Assembly: GCF_040706615.1 (NCBI RefSeq)
Contig: NZ_JAPDRF010000004.1
Span: 310,001 to 374,000 of the forward strand
Length of the DNA: 64,000 nt
Reading direction: 5' to 3'
Source: Lentisalinibacter sediminis
GTDB taxonomy: Bacteria; Pseudomonadota; Gammaproteobacteria; Steroidobacterales; Woeseiaceae
Below are positions 7,697 through 16,477 of this stretch, one piece after another. Position 1 is the first letter of the stretch, and every line of letters starts with the position of its first letter. A program made the translations under genes and the position numbers. The notes under the pieces are model-generated. The model was given only the letters and a program-made list of their open reading frames with translations. It did no database searches and was not told the origin of the DNA.

Positions 7697-10555
7697 GTGC
7701 AAAGGTTCAAGACTCAGGTACTGCTGCTGCACTCCGAGCAGAGCACGCTGGACCGTTTCAGCGCGTCGCTCGGCGACGCCTATTCCGTGCACCTGGCGAC
7801 CAGCGGTACCGAGGCACTGAATACCCTCGGGCTGACCCCCATCCACGTCATGGTCTCGGCCCAGCGGCTGCCCGGCATGAGCGGCATCGAGGCGCTGCGC
7901 GAGGCGAGGAAGCGCTCGCCGGAGACCCTCGGCATCCTCATCGCGCCGGAGGACATGAGCGGCGCCGAGGCCGAGGCACTGGTGGGCAGCGAGGCGCTGT
8001 TCCAGGTCATCCGCGGCATCGGCACGCCGGAGGATATGCGCCGCGTCATCGACGAGGCCGTCGACCAGCTGCGGCTGAACACGCTGCAGGATTCAGCCAA
8101 CGACCGATCGGCAGGCCCGCGCCCGCGCGTCTCGCCCACGGCGCCGTCCCGCGAGGCCGGCCCGGCCGCCCGCCGGGCTGCGCCAGGCGTGGAAGCCAGC
8201 GGGACGTTTCCGGCGGCGGCAGGGACCGTTGCGGCGACGGAACTGGTCGTGCTCAGCAAGGACGAGGTATTCCTGGATACCATCCGCCAGGCGCTGTCGC
8301 CACGCCAGCCGGTCCACGCCGTGGACGATCTGCGGGCTGCCGCAAAACTGGTCGGCGACGCCAGGAGCGCGGTGCTGATCACCGACGCCGCCGTCGCTCC
8401 CCGGGACGTGGAGGCCATCACCACCCGGCTGCGCAGCCGTCAGCCCGGGCTGGTGACCATCGTCGCCGGCCGCCGCGACGACGGCGATCAGCTGATGGAT
8501 CTGATCAATGCCGGCATGGTCTACCGCTTCCTGCTGAAGCCCATTTCCCCGGGACGGGCGCGTCTCGCCATCGAGGCAGCCATCCGCCGGGCGCAGGAGA
8601 AGGCCAAGGCTGCCGCACCGGCCGCACCCGCACCGTCCCCTCTCGCGCCGCCGACACCGGGCGCGCGCGTCGAGCCGACCATCGCGGACTTCGAGGGGGC
8701 CGAGGAAGTGGTGCTGAGCGAGGAGGCACCGGCCACGCGCACTCCCCCGCTTCGTCCGGAGACGCCCCCGCCCGCCGTCACGAAGCCGAAGGTCCGCCGC
8801 AAGGAACCGAAAGCGAAGGCGCCGGAAGACCAAACGAAGGCCGAGGTGCCGGCGGAGAATGCCGGCGGCGGGGGTCTCTCGCGTCCGGCACTGCTCGCGG
8901 GTGCGGGCGCGTTGCTTGCGCTCATCACGGTCGGCGGCATCTGGTCGCTGAGCGGCGGTCCGGATGAAGGCGCGGCAACATCGCCGGCCGGGACGTCGGC
9001 CGGCGCGTCGGCGCCCGCCGCGGACCCGGCCGGAGAGGCCCGTGCGGAACCGCCTGCCCCGCCGCCCGTCAGCCGCGACCTGCGGCGCGCCCGGCAGGCC
9101 GTGGCGGCCGGCCGCCTGCTCGCACCCGGCGAGGACGGCGCGCTCGCACTCTACGCCACCGCACTGGCGCAGGCACCGAACGACGCGGCCCTGGCGGCGG
9201 AAGTCGAGCAGGTCGTCGCCGAAGCCGTCGCCACCGTGGCGGCAGCACTGGATGCGGGACGCCCCGGTGAAGCCCGCGCCGCGCGCAGCGTGATCCGGGC
9301 CAGCTTCCCGGCCGCGCCCGGCCTCGAGATCATAGACACCCGCCTTGCCGTAGCGGAACAGGACCGGCTCGTGGCGCGCGCAGACGAGCTGGCCGGCGCC
9401 GGCGACACCGCGAGGGCCATGGAGGTGCTCGACGAGGCCGCCGCACTGCTGCCGGGCCGCAGCCCCGCAGTGGCGGCGAGACGCGAGTCGATCCTGGCGG
9501 CCGCGGACGATCGCGGCCGCACGCTGCTGCTCGAACTCGGCAATCAGCGTCTGCTGCAGGACCAGCTCGTCGAGCCCGCCGTCGACAATGCCCGTTACTA
9601 CTACCGCGCCGTGCTCTCCCAGGACAGCGACAGCATCGCCGGTCGCCAGGGCATGGCCTTCCTGCGCACGGCCCTCATCACGCGCATACGCGAATCGGTG
9701 GAGGCCGGCGACCGCGCCGCCGCCGAGCTTTGGCTGGAGGAGGCCAGCCTCAGCGGCGTCGAGGAGCCACGCCTGGCGCCATTCCGGGAAGCCGCCGCGC
9801 GCCTGCCCTCGGCACCGGCACCGGCAGCGCAGACGCGGGCGCCGCAGCCCGCTCCCGATCCCGAGTCCGATCCCGAGTCCGATCCCGCGCCGGAACCCGA
9901 GACCAGGGGCGAACCGGCAGCATCGGCGGAGCCGCTTGCTGTCGATGACTCTGCGCCGGTGGTGGAGGAATCGGCCGTGCCCGCTGTGGCGCCGGCGGCG
10001 CAGGAACAAGGCGCCTTGGCATCGGAGGAGCGCGCGCCGGAGCCGATGTCTGAAGCGATGTCCGAGACGGCGTCTGAGGCGATGCCTGAGGATACGGGTC
10101 CGCCGGCAGATACGTCAGAAGTCGCGGAGACCACGGAAGCTAGCGACACTGCCGCCGCGACGCCATCCGCCGATTCGGCCGTAGCGGCGGACGACCCTGA
10201 CACGACGACAGACCCCGGCGCAGCCGGGCCTCGGGAGCCGGCGGTGAGTCGGGAGGAAACCGTCCCGGAGGAGACGCCGCCAGCGACCCGCCCGGAGCGC
10301 ATCACCTACGTGCCGCCGGAGTATCCCCGGGTAGCCCAGATGCGCAGTCTGGAAGGCTGGGTGGACGTCGAGTTCTCGCTCACGCCCGCAGGCCGGCCGA
10401 CGGACATCCGCGTAACGGACGCCAGCCCGGCCGGCACTTTCGACGAGGCCGCAATCGGGGCTGTCGACCAGTGGCGCTACGAGCCGCTCGCCGCCGCGGA
10501 TTGGCCGGCAGGAGAGCGGATCCGCATCCGCATCAATTTCGGCATCGATCCCTGA
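7697..10555 (+). CDS. Pseudo-receiver / receiver / membrane segment / TPR-like / TonB C-terminal domain fusion
   Basis: An unusual 952-residue protein, probably starting at GTG 7697 with AGAGG 11 bases upstream; an earlier in-frame GTG at 7574 is less likely. Residues 6-120 look like a response-regulator receiver, but the phospho-acceptor aspartate is alanine (A55 in SAQRLPGMSG) and the conserved lysine is missing, so it is a pseudo-receiver. Residues 181-305 form a second receiver with a candidate aspartate (D230 in LITDAAV) and the lysine-proline signature LLKPISP (K281). A proline-rich linker leads to one membrane helix at 396-420, then a helical TPR-like region and an acidic proline-rich spacer with PDPESDPESDP repeats. 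Residues 866-952 are a TonB C-terminal domain (ITYVPPEYPRVAQMRSLEGWVDVEF, DEAAIGAVDQWRYEP). The layout implies a cytoplasmic signalling head linked to a periplasmic TonB-like tail. No ExbB/ExbD are nearby. Confidence 0.85.
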   Translation: MQRFKTQVLLLHSEQSTLDRFSASLGDAYSVHLATSGTEALNTLGLTPIHVMVSAQRLPGMSGIEALREARKRSPETLGILIAPEDMSGAEAEALVGSEALFQVIRGIGTPEDMRRVIDEAVDQLRLNTLQDSANDRSAGPRPRVSPTAPSREAGPAARRAAPGVEASGTFPAAAGTVAATELVVLSKDEVFLDTIRQALSPRQPVHAVDDLRAAAKLVGDARSAVLITDAAVAPRDVEAITTRLRSRQPGLVTIVAGRRDDGDQLMDLINAGMVYRFLLKPISPGRARLAIEAAIRRAQEKAKAAAPAAPAPSPLAPPTPGARVEPTIADFEGAEEVVLSEEAPATRTPPLRPETPPPAVTKPKVRRKEPKAKAPEDQTKAEVPAENAGGGGLSRPALLAGAGALLALITVGGIWSLSGGPDEGAATSPAGTSAGASAPAADPAGEARAEPPAPPPVSRDLRRARQAVAAGRLLAPGEDGALALYATALAQAPNDAALAAEVEQVVAEAVATVAAALDAGRPGEARAARSVIRASFPAAPGLEIIDTRLAVAEQDRLVARADELAGAGDTARAMEVLDEAAALLPGRSPAVAARRESILAAADDRGRTLLLELGNQRLLQDQLVEPAVDNARYYYRAVLSQDSDSIAGRQGMAFLRTALITRIRESVEAGDRAAAELWLEEASLSGVEEPRLAPFREAAARLPSAPAPAAQTRAPQPAPDPESDPESDPAPEPETRGEPAASAEPLAVDDSAPVVEESAVPAVAPAAQEQGALASEERAPEPMSEAMSETASEAMPEDTGPPADTSEVAETTEASDTAAATPSADSAVAADDPDTTTDPGAAGPREPAVSREETVPEETPPATRPERITYVPPEYPRVAQMRSLEGWVDVEFSLTPAGRPTDIRVTDASPAGTFDEAAIGAVDQWRYEPLAAADWPAGERIRIRINFGIDP
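9855..9892 (+). repeat. 12-base tandem repeats encoding the PDPESD linker
   Basis: The unit GATCCCGAGTCC repeats in frame to give PDPESDPESDP in the periplasmic linker before the TonB domain. It marks a spacer of probably variable length, in keeping with a reach across the periplasm. Confidence 0.7.
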
Positions 10556-10652
10556 CCGAGCCACGCCGGCACCCGTCCGGCATCGACGGACAGGGAACCA
10601 ACTGGCATTCTCCCCATCGAAGAACGACACACTCTTCGCATGGGATTTCCGA

Positions 10653-11297
10653 ATGACCACACAAAGTGCTGCCAGCACCGGCCGGCGCATGCAGCGCCGC
10701 AGCCTGGACACCCGGCGGCGGCTCGTGGACGCGGCGGTCGCCGCATTCGCCGAAGCCGGCTACGCCGGCGCGGCCACACGGGATATTGCCGAGCGCGCCG
10801 GGGTTCATCATCCGCTGATCACCTACCATTTCCGCAACAAGGCGCGCCTGTGGCAGGCTGCCGCCGACCACCTGCTGGGCGAGCTCAACGAGCGGCTGGA
10901 GCGTGTCGTATCGGGCGCCGACGCCGGTGACGACCGCCAGCGGCTGACCGGCGCCATCCGCACGCTGACGCTGTACTCGGCCGAGCACCCCGAGTGGTAT
11001 CACTTCGTCCGCGACGCATCCGCGGAGGGCGGCGACCGGGCGCGCTGGCTCACGGAGAACCACATGGGCCGGCTGTTCGGGATGCTGATCCCGCTGCTCG
11101 AGTCGCTCCAGTCGCAGGGCCTGATCGCCCGCGGTGAAGCGGCCCAGGTCTGCGTAGCGCTGATGGGGGCGACCGGCTGCGCCGTCTCTTTCGGCGCCCA
11201 GTACGAACAGCTGACCGGGCGCAGCGCCCTCGACGGCGGCGCCGGCGGTTACGCCGATTACGTGATCGGACTGTTCCTGGGTACGGCCACCGACTGA
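10653..11297 (+). CDS. TetR/AcrR-family transcriptional regulator
   Basis: A 214-residue TetR-type regulator. The N-terminal helix-turn-helix is clear: RRRLVDAAVAAFAEAGYAGAATRDIAERAGVHHPLITYHFRNKARLWQ in pieces, residues 18-68, with the usual TYHFxNK recognition helix end. The rest is an all-helical ligand domain containing HPEWYHFVRD near residue 113, which resembles the C-terminal domain of a broad group of uncharacterised TetR proteins. It follows the receiver-TonB fusion by 97 bases on the same strand and runs into the convergent xdhC stop only 19 bases later. Its target could be itself, the fusion gene or the cox-type operon; nothing in the sequence decides this. Confidence 0.9.
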   Translation: MTTQSAASTGRRMQRRSLDTRRRLVDAAVAAFAEAGYAGAATRDIAERAGVHHPLITYHFRNKARLWQAAADHLLGELNERLERVVSGADAGDDRQRLTGAIRTLTLYSAEHPEWYHFVRDASAEGGDRARWLTENHMGRLFGMLIPLLESLQSQGLIARGEAAQVCVALMGATGCAVSFGAQYEQLTGRSALDGGAGGYADYVIGLFLGTATD

Positions 11298-11316
11298 AGC
11301 CGTCGGAATCCGCCGT

Positions 11317-12399
11317 TCAGGGGGCTCCCAGCGGCCGGCCCGGCGCGTCCGTACCCGCCAGCACCGCATGGATCTCCGCGACGATGGACAGGGCGATACT
11401 CTCGGCGCCGCGTGCCCCGATATCGAGGCCGGCCGGACCGTACAGCCGCGAGGCGAGGCGCTCGCCCGCCTCGCCCAGGTCGGCCAACAGCTGTTCGCGC
11501 CGCCGCCGCGGCCCCAGCAGTCCCACGTACGGCACGTCGCTCTGCGCCAGTGCCCGCAGGTAGGTACGGTCGGTGGCAAGGTGATGGCTCATGACCATGA
11601 CCGCCGCGTAGCGCGGCAGCTCGTCTCCGTCCAGTTCCTCCGCCGGACCCGTGATGCACTGCTCGGCCCGGCCGAAGTCGCCCTTGTCGAAATAGGCCGG
11701 CCGGTGATCGCGCACCGCGACGCGCCAACCCAGCCGGGCCGCCAGATCCACCAGGGGGACGGCGTCCAGGCCGGCGCCCAGCACCAGTAGCCGGGGCGGC
11801 GGCAGGATGGCGGCGAACAACACGCTCACGTCGCCGTCCCGCAGGGAGACGGTGCCCATCGCCGAGCTGCCGCTCTCCAGGTGCGGCAGCGCCGCTTCCT
11901 CCACCGCACCGGAGACCGACCCGCTGAGGGTGCTGTGCCGGACGCCGCGACGGTCCAGCAATACGAATTGCCCGGGCTCGGCCACGGTGGCTCCACTCTC
12001 GATCACCGTCGCGAGCACGCCGGGCTCGTCACCCTGGAGGCATTCGGCCACGGCGGCGAACGGCTGGTAGTCGGGCCGTGGCAGCGGCTGCAGGAAGATG
12101 CGCATGGTGCCGTCGCAGCCGACACCGAGGCCGAACAGTTCGTCGTCCGCGCCGCCGAGATCGTAGCTGATCGTGTCCGGTTCTCCGGACGCGCTCACCC
12201 GGGCTGCGCGCTCGGCGAGGTCGCCCTCCAGGCAGCCACCGCTCAGCAGGCCCTGAAAATCGCCGTCGCCGGTGATCAGCATCTGCATGCCGGCCTTGCT
12301 GTAGGTGGAGCCGGCCGTTTCGTACACGCTTGCGAGCACGAGGCGCCGGCCGGCCTCGCGCCACTCGGAGAATCGGCGCAGCATCTCGTTGGTGTTCAT
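11317..12399 (-). CDS. XdhC/CoxF-type molybdenum-hydroxylase maturation protein
   Basis: A 360-residue member of the XdhC/CoxI family, proteins that bind and sulfurate the molybdenum cofactor before insertion into xanthine or CO dehydrogenase-type enzymes. The N-terminal XdhC domain shows LASVYETAGSTYSKAGMQML and the family signature LLSGGCLEGDLAERA with its conserved cysteine; the C-terminal Rossmann-type domain begins around RLLVLGAGLDAVPLVDLAARLGW and includes VMVMSHHLATDRTYL. It is the last gene of the cox-type operon and overlaps the preceding coxE by four bases (ATGA). Its presence implies that a molybdopterin hydroxylase is matured, which makes the missing large subunit in this operon conspicuous. 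Confidence 0.9.
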   Translation of the reverse strand: MNTNEMLRRFSEWREAGRRLVLASVYETAGSTYSKAGMQMLITGDGDFQGLLSGGCLEGDLAERAARVSASGEPDTISYDLGGADDELFGLGVGCDGTMRIFLQPLPRPDYQPFAAVAECLQGDEPGVLATVIESGATVAEPGQFVLLDRRGVRHSTLSGSVSGAVEEAALPHLESGSSAMGTVSLRDGDVSVLFAAILPPPRLLVLGAGLDAVPLVDLAARLGWRVAVRDHRPAYFDKGDFGRAEQCITGPAEELDGDELPRYAAVMVMSHHLATDRTYLRALAQSDVPYVGLLGPRRRREQLLADLGEAGERLASRLYGPAGLDIGARGAESIALSIVAEIHAVLAGTDAPGRPLGAP

Positions 12400-13598
12400 C
12401 GTCTACGTCTCTGCCTCCTCGCCTGCAGGGAACCGCCGAGCCGGGCCGCGAGGCCTTCCAGGCTGTCGACGTTGTGGGCCGGGACCATGTCGTCGGCATG
12501 GGGCAGCATGAGCCGCATGCCGCGCGCCCGCGGCCGGAATTCATCATAGCGCAGCAGCGGATTCAGCCACACGAGGCGCCGGCAGGATTTGCCGAGACGC
12601 TCCATCTCCCGACCCAGCCGCGCGTCCGGGTCGCGCTCGAGCCCGTCGGTGAGCAGCAGAACGACCGCGCCCTGCCCCAGCACCCGCCGGCCCCAGTCAC
12701 GATTGAATTCATGCAGCGAGTCCGCGATGCGCGTGCCGCCGTCCCAGTCGCGGATGTCGTCGGCGACGAGCGCCAGCGCCCGATCCGGGTCGCGGTCGCG
12801 CAACCGGCGCGTGACCGCGCTGAGGCGGGTGCCGAACAGAAACGTATGCACCCGCTCCCCGCGCGCTGTCAGGGCATGCGCGAAATGCAGGAACATTCGC
12901 GTGTAGCGGCTCATGGACCCGGAGATATCCGCCAGCAGCACCAGGGGCGGCGGTCGCCGGCGCTGCCGGCGCCGCTCGAGCTCCATGAACTCGCCGCCGT
13001 GCCGCACGCCGCGGCGCAGCGTCGCGCGCAGGTCGGGCCGCGGCCCGCGGGCGTGAGTGCTGTAGCGGCGGGTGCGCAGCGACGCGAGCGGCAGTGCCGC
13101 CTCGCGGAGCATGGCCCGGGCCATGCTCCGCTCCTCCGCGCTCATCTGCTCGAAGTCCTTCCGCCGCAGCACCTCCAGCGCGGAGGCGCCGCCGTGCCGG
13201 TCCCGCTGCCGTCGGCCGGTCTCGCGTGAGCGTTCCCGCCCGTGCCCCGCGGCGGCCAGCGCCCGGGCGAGGCGTCCGAGCCCGTCTTCCGCCGCGTCGC
13301 CGGTCCCGCCCGCAGCAGGGTCCGCGGCGGCTTCTGCCAGCCGGCGCAGCGCCTGGGGCCGCTCGAAGAACAGACCGAAAGCCTGCCGGAACAGAGGCAT
13401 GTCGCGGGGGCTGCGCACCAGCGACGCCGCCAGTGCCCGGCGCAGATCGTCGCGGTCGCGGAGACCGGTCGCCGCGCCCGCCTCGAGCGCGCCCCGGGTG
13501 TCGCCCGGCCCCAGACCGAGACCGGCATGGCGCAGGGTGCGCACGAACACGATCAGATGTTCGCGAAAGGCCTCTCCTGTGGCCTCCTCGGCGCTCAC
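12396..13598 (-). CDS. coxE: CoxE-like von Willebrand A domain protein
   Basis: A 400-residue VWA protein of the CoxE family, which works with the MoxR-type ATPase CoxD in assembling the copper-molybdenum or related active site of aerobic CO dehydrogenase-like enzymes. The N-terminal half is arginine- and alanine-rich with no known fold. The VWA domain follows, with the metal-dependent adhesion motif DISGSMS near residue 224 and VLLLTDGLERDPDARLGREM later on. The C-terminus is strongly basic (RRQRRRR). The gene overlaps coxD upstream and xdhC downstream by four bases each, so all three are translationally coupled. Confidence 0.9.
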   Translation of the reverse strand: MSAEEATGEAFREHLIVFVRTLRHAGLGLGPGDTRGALEAGAATGLRDRDDLRRALAASLVRSPRDMPLFRQAFGLFFERPQALRRLAEAAADPAAGGTGDAAEDGLGRLARALAAAGHGRERSRETGRRQRDRHGGASALEVLRRKDFEQMSAEERSMARAMLREAALPLASLRTRRYSTHARGPRPDLRATLRRGVRHGGEFMELERRRQRRRPPPLVLLADISGSMSRYTRMFLHFAHALTARGERVHTFLFGTRLSAVTRRLRDRDPDRALALVADDIRDWDGGTRIADSLHEFNRDWGRRVLGQGAVVLLLTDGLERDPDARLGREMERLGKSCRRLVWLNPLLRYDEFRPRARGMRLMLPHADDMVPAHNVDSLEGLAARLGGSLQARRQRRRR

Positions 13599-14521
13599 CC
13601 GGCCGCCTGCTCTGCGCCGCTGCCCAGCAGCTCCCGGAGCTCATCGCCTCGAACCCGCGCGATGTCATCCTGATACTTCAGCAAAGCGCCCAGCGTAGAG
13701 TCAACGACGCCGGCGCCGAGCCGGTCGGCGCCCAGCTGCGTCAGCGCCGCCGCCCAGTCCAGCGTCTCGGCCACGCCGGGCCGCTTGTACAGATCGACCT
13801 CCCGCAGCCCCTGCACGAAATCGATGATCTGGGTGCCGAGCTCCGCGGTCACCGCCGGACACTTGCGCGCCAGGATCTCCCGCTCGACCTCGGCGCTCGG
13901 GTAGTCCACCCAGTGATACAGGCAGCGCCGGCGCAGTGCGTCGTGAATCTCCCGGGTGCGGTTCGAGGTGATCACCACGACGGGTGGCTCGGGCGCCTCT
14001 ACCCGGCCGAATTCGGGGATGGTGATCTGATTGTCGGAGAGGATCTCGAGCAGGAATGCCTCGAAGGGCTCGTCGGCCCGGTCCAGCTCGTCGATCAGCA
14101 GCACCGGCGCACCGCCGGGGGCCGGTTCCAGCGCCTCGAGCAGGGGCCGCTTGACCAGGTATTCGGAGGAGTAGATGTCGTCGGCGACCACGCCGCCCTC
14201 GCCGCGGGCCTCGGCCAGCCGGATGGCGAGCATCTGCCGCGGGTAGTCCCACTCGTAGGCCGCGGAGGCCAGATCCAGGCCGTCATAGCACTGCAGCCGC
14301 AGCAGCCGGCGGCCGAGCCGGTCGGCAAGGACCTTGGCCACCTCCGTCTTGCCGGTACCGGCCTCGCCCTCCAGCAGCAGCGGCCGCGGCAGGCTCAGCG
14401 CGAGGTACACGGCGGTGGCGAGATCGCGGCCGGCAACGTAGCTGCCCTCGGCGAGCAGGGCCACGGTTTCGTCGACCGATGCCGGCAGGCTCCGCGCAGG
14501 CTGACCGGAGCCCTCAGCCAC
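13595..14521 (-). CDS. coxD: CoxD-like MoxR-family AAA+ ATPase
   Basis: A 308-residue MoxR-type AAA+ ATPase. Walker A is EGEAGTGKTEVAK near residue 52, Walker B is VLLIDELDRAD near residue 140, and a sensor-1 asparagine sits in VVVITSNRTREI. CoxD in Oligotropha is needed for sulfuration and copper insertion at the CO dehydrogenase active site; the VWA partner CoxE is the next gene. The start is GTG at 14521, overlapping the coxM stop by eight bases, which suggests coupled translation. Whether the target enzyme is CO dehydrogenase or another hydroxylase is open because the large subunit is not in the operon. Confidence 0.92.
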   Translation of the reverse strand: MAEGSGQPARSLPASVDETVALLAEGSYVAGRDLATAVYLALSLPRPLLLEGEAGTGKTEVAKVLADRLGRRLLRLQCYDGLDLASAAYEWDYPRQMLAIRLAEARGEGGVVADDIYSSEYLVKRPLLEALEPAPGGAPVLLIDELDRADEPFEAFLLEILSDNQITIPEFGRVEAPEPPVVVITSNRTREIHDALRRRCLYHWVDYPSAEVEREILARKCPAVTAELGTQIIDFVQGLREVDLYKRPGVAETLDWAAALTQLGADRLGAGVVDSTLGALLKYQDDIARVRGDELRELLGSGAEQAAG

Positions 14522-15308
14522 GGGCGGCGGCGACCGCTCTCCACGCCATCACACCGATCAGATGGGCGCGGTAATCGGCGCTGGCATGCAGGTCCTCGTT
14601 CAGTTCGTCGGCAGACACCTCGATGCCGTTGAGGGCCTCCGGAGAGAAATCCCGGCTGAGCGCCGCCTCCATCTCGGCGACACGGAACACACAGGGACCG
14701 GCGCCGGTGACAGCCACCCGCAGGCCCTCGGCCGTATCCGCCACGAACACACCGACAACGGCGTAGCGGGAGGCCGGGTTCGCGAACTTCGCGTAACCGG
14801 CGCGGGCCGGCTTCGGGAAGCTCACCGAAACGATGATCTCGTCCGGTTCCAGGGCGGTCTCGAACATGCCGCGGAAATACTCCCCGGCAGGGATGCGGCG
14901 CCGGTTCGTGCGGATGGTCGCACCCAGACCCAGTACCGCCGCCGGGTAGTCCGCCGCCGGATCGCTGTTGGCCAGAGAGCCGCCGATGGTACCCCGGTTG
15001 CGCACCTGGGCGTCGCCGATGCCGGCTGCCAAGGCCGCCAGCGCGGGGATGTGGCCGCCGACCTCCGCCGATGCCGCCACCTCGCCATGAGTGGTCATGG
15101 CGCCGATCACCACCGGGTCGCTGCCGCTGACGCCGCGCAGCTCCTCCACGCCGCCGAGATCCACCAGCACCTCGGGCTGGGCGAGTCGCAGCTTCATCGT
15201 GGGCAACAGCGTCATGCCGCCGGCCAGCACTTTCGCCTCGCTGTTAGCGCCGAGGCGCTCCGCCGCCTCGTCGACGCTGCCCGCCCGCTGATACTCGAAG
15301 TCGTACAT
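14514..15308 (-). CDS. coxM: FAD-binding medium subunit of a CO dehydrogenase/xanthine dehydrogenase-type hydroxylase
   Basis: A 264-residue flavoprotein subunit that would pass electrons from the iron-sulfur subunit to the electron acceptor. The start at 15308 gives MYDFEYQRAGSVDEAAERLG, the normal start of CoxM/CutM proteins; a longer frame to 15344 would run over the coxS stop and is not used. The two FAD-binding signatures are AGGMTLLPTMKLRLA near residue 29 and TIGGSLANSDPAADYP near residue 108. It begins one base after the coxS stop. Assignment to the molybdenum-hydroxylase medium-subunit family is firm; the substrate is unknown. Confidence 0.93.
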   Translation of the reverse strand: MYDFEYQRAGSVDEAAERLGANSEAKVLAGGMTLLPTMKLRLAQPEVLVDLGGVEELRGVSGSDPVVIGAMTTHGEVAASAEVGGHIPALAALAAGIGDAQVRNRGTIGGSLANSDPAADYPAAVLGLGATIRTNRRRIPAGEYFRGMFETALEPDEIIVSVSFPKPARAGYAKFANPASRYAVVGVFVADTAEGLRVAVTGAGPCVFRVAEMEAALSRDFSPEALNGIEVSADELNEDLHASADYRAHLIGVMAWRAVAAARG

Positions 15309-15309
15309 C

Positions 15310-15783
<474 letters not shown>

Positions 15784-15788
15784 GGGTC

Positions 15789-16355
15789 CTATCGGCCGAA
15801 CAGCAGCCAAAGCAGCACCAGCACCACGGCAGCACCCGCCACCGCCCAGGCGGTCTTGCGCCCGAGGCCGGCGCCGCCCGAGGGCTCGGCTTCCTCCACC
15901 TCGATCTTCGTCGCGCCCGGGTCGAGTTCGCGGGAGAAGTTGGCGAAGAAATCGTCGGCGGTCTTCTTCGTGGCGCCAAGCACCAGGCGCGAGCCCACCT
16001 GCGCCAGTTTGCCGCCGACCTTGAACTGCGCATCGTAGCGCAGCACGGTGATCTCACCGTCCTCCACCAGCTCGACGTCGGCCGCGCCCTTGCCGAAACC
16101 GGCCGAGCCGCCCTTGCTCACACCCACGAGGCGGTAACTCGCCGGCGGGTTCAGATCCTCCAGCGTCAGCGTGGTATTGAAGCGCGACTTCACCGGCCCG
16201 ATGGCGGCCATCACCTTCGCCTGCATCTCCTCGGCGGAGACCCGCTCCAGGGACTCGCAGCCCGGGATGCAGCGCCTGAGGACCTCCGGGTCGTTCAGCG
16301 CCAGCCATACCCGCTCACGGGTATTGGCGATCCTGTATTCTCCCTTTATATCCAC
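15789..16355 (-). CDS. coxG: CoxG-like SRPBCC protein with C-terminal membrane anchor
   Basis: A 188-residue protein of the CO dehydrogenase subunit G family (START-like SRPBCC fold). MDIKGEYRIANTRERVWLALNDPEVLRRCIPGC is the typical N-terminus and RYDAQFKVGGKLAQVGSRL is the conserved second half. A single hydrophobic helix (AWAVAGAAVVLVLLWLLFG) closes the protein, so it is probably tethered to the inner membrane; CoxG in Oligotropha is known to recruit the dehydrogenase to the membrane. Here it is the first gene of the operon instead of a late one. The 122-base gap to the divergent ABC ATPase holds a TAGTATACTA palindrome. Confidence 0.9.
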   Translation of the reverse strand: MDIKGEYRIANTRERVWLALNDPEVLRRCIPGCESLERVSAEEMQAKVMAAIGPVKSRFNTTLTLEDLNPPASYRLVGVSKGGSAGFGKGAADVELVEDGEITVLRYDAQFKVGGKLAQVGSRLVLGATKKTADDFFANFSRELDPGATKIEVEEAEPSGGAGLGRKTAWAVAGAAVVLVLLWLLFGR

Positions 16356-16407
16356 GCCGTGCTCACGTTGCTGCCGCGACTGCTGCGGTCGTTGCCGCCG
16401 CAGAGCT

Positions 16408-16417
16408 TAGTATACTA
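16408..16417. promoter_or_regulatory. TAGTATACTA palindrome between coxG and the ABC operon
   Basis: A perfect 10-base palindrome (16408-16417) centred in the divergent promoter region. It contains TATACT on both strands, so it may simply be two overlapping -10 elements. It shares the GTATAC core with the two sites near 2.1 kb. It does not match the enterobacterial Zur box. Confidence 0.4.
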
Positions 16418-16477
16418 TCGGCGCAGACGACACCTCGCGCAGGCGCCCCGCGCCGGCGACTACCCGTTACCCCCGGA

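Noticed and set aside
4894..7710. 938-codon minus-strand frame spanning zur and the antisense of thrS
   Set aside because: Only the last 165 codons (zur) are real; the rest is antisense to thrS and extends through the intergenic region.
8093..10009. 638-codon antisense frame in the receiver-TonB fusion gene
   Set aside because: No domains, compositionally biased; the sense frame shows receiver, membrane and TonB segments.
16408..16417. Zur box for the zinc-type ABC operon
   Set aside because: TAGTATACTA lacks the wider arms of known Zur boxes and may be two overlapping -10 elements; kept only as an unassigned palindrome.
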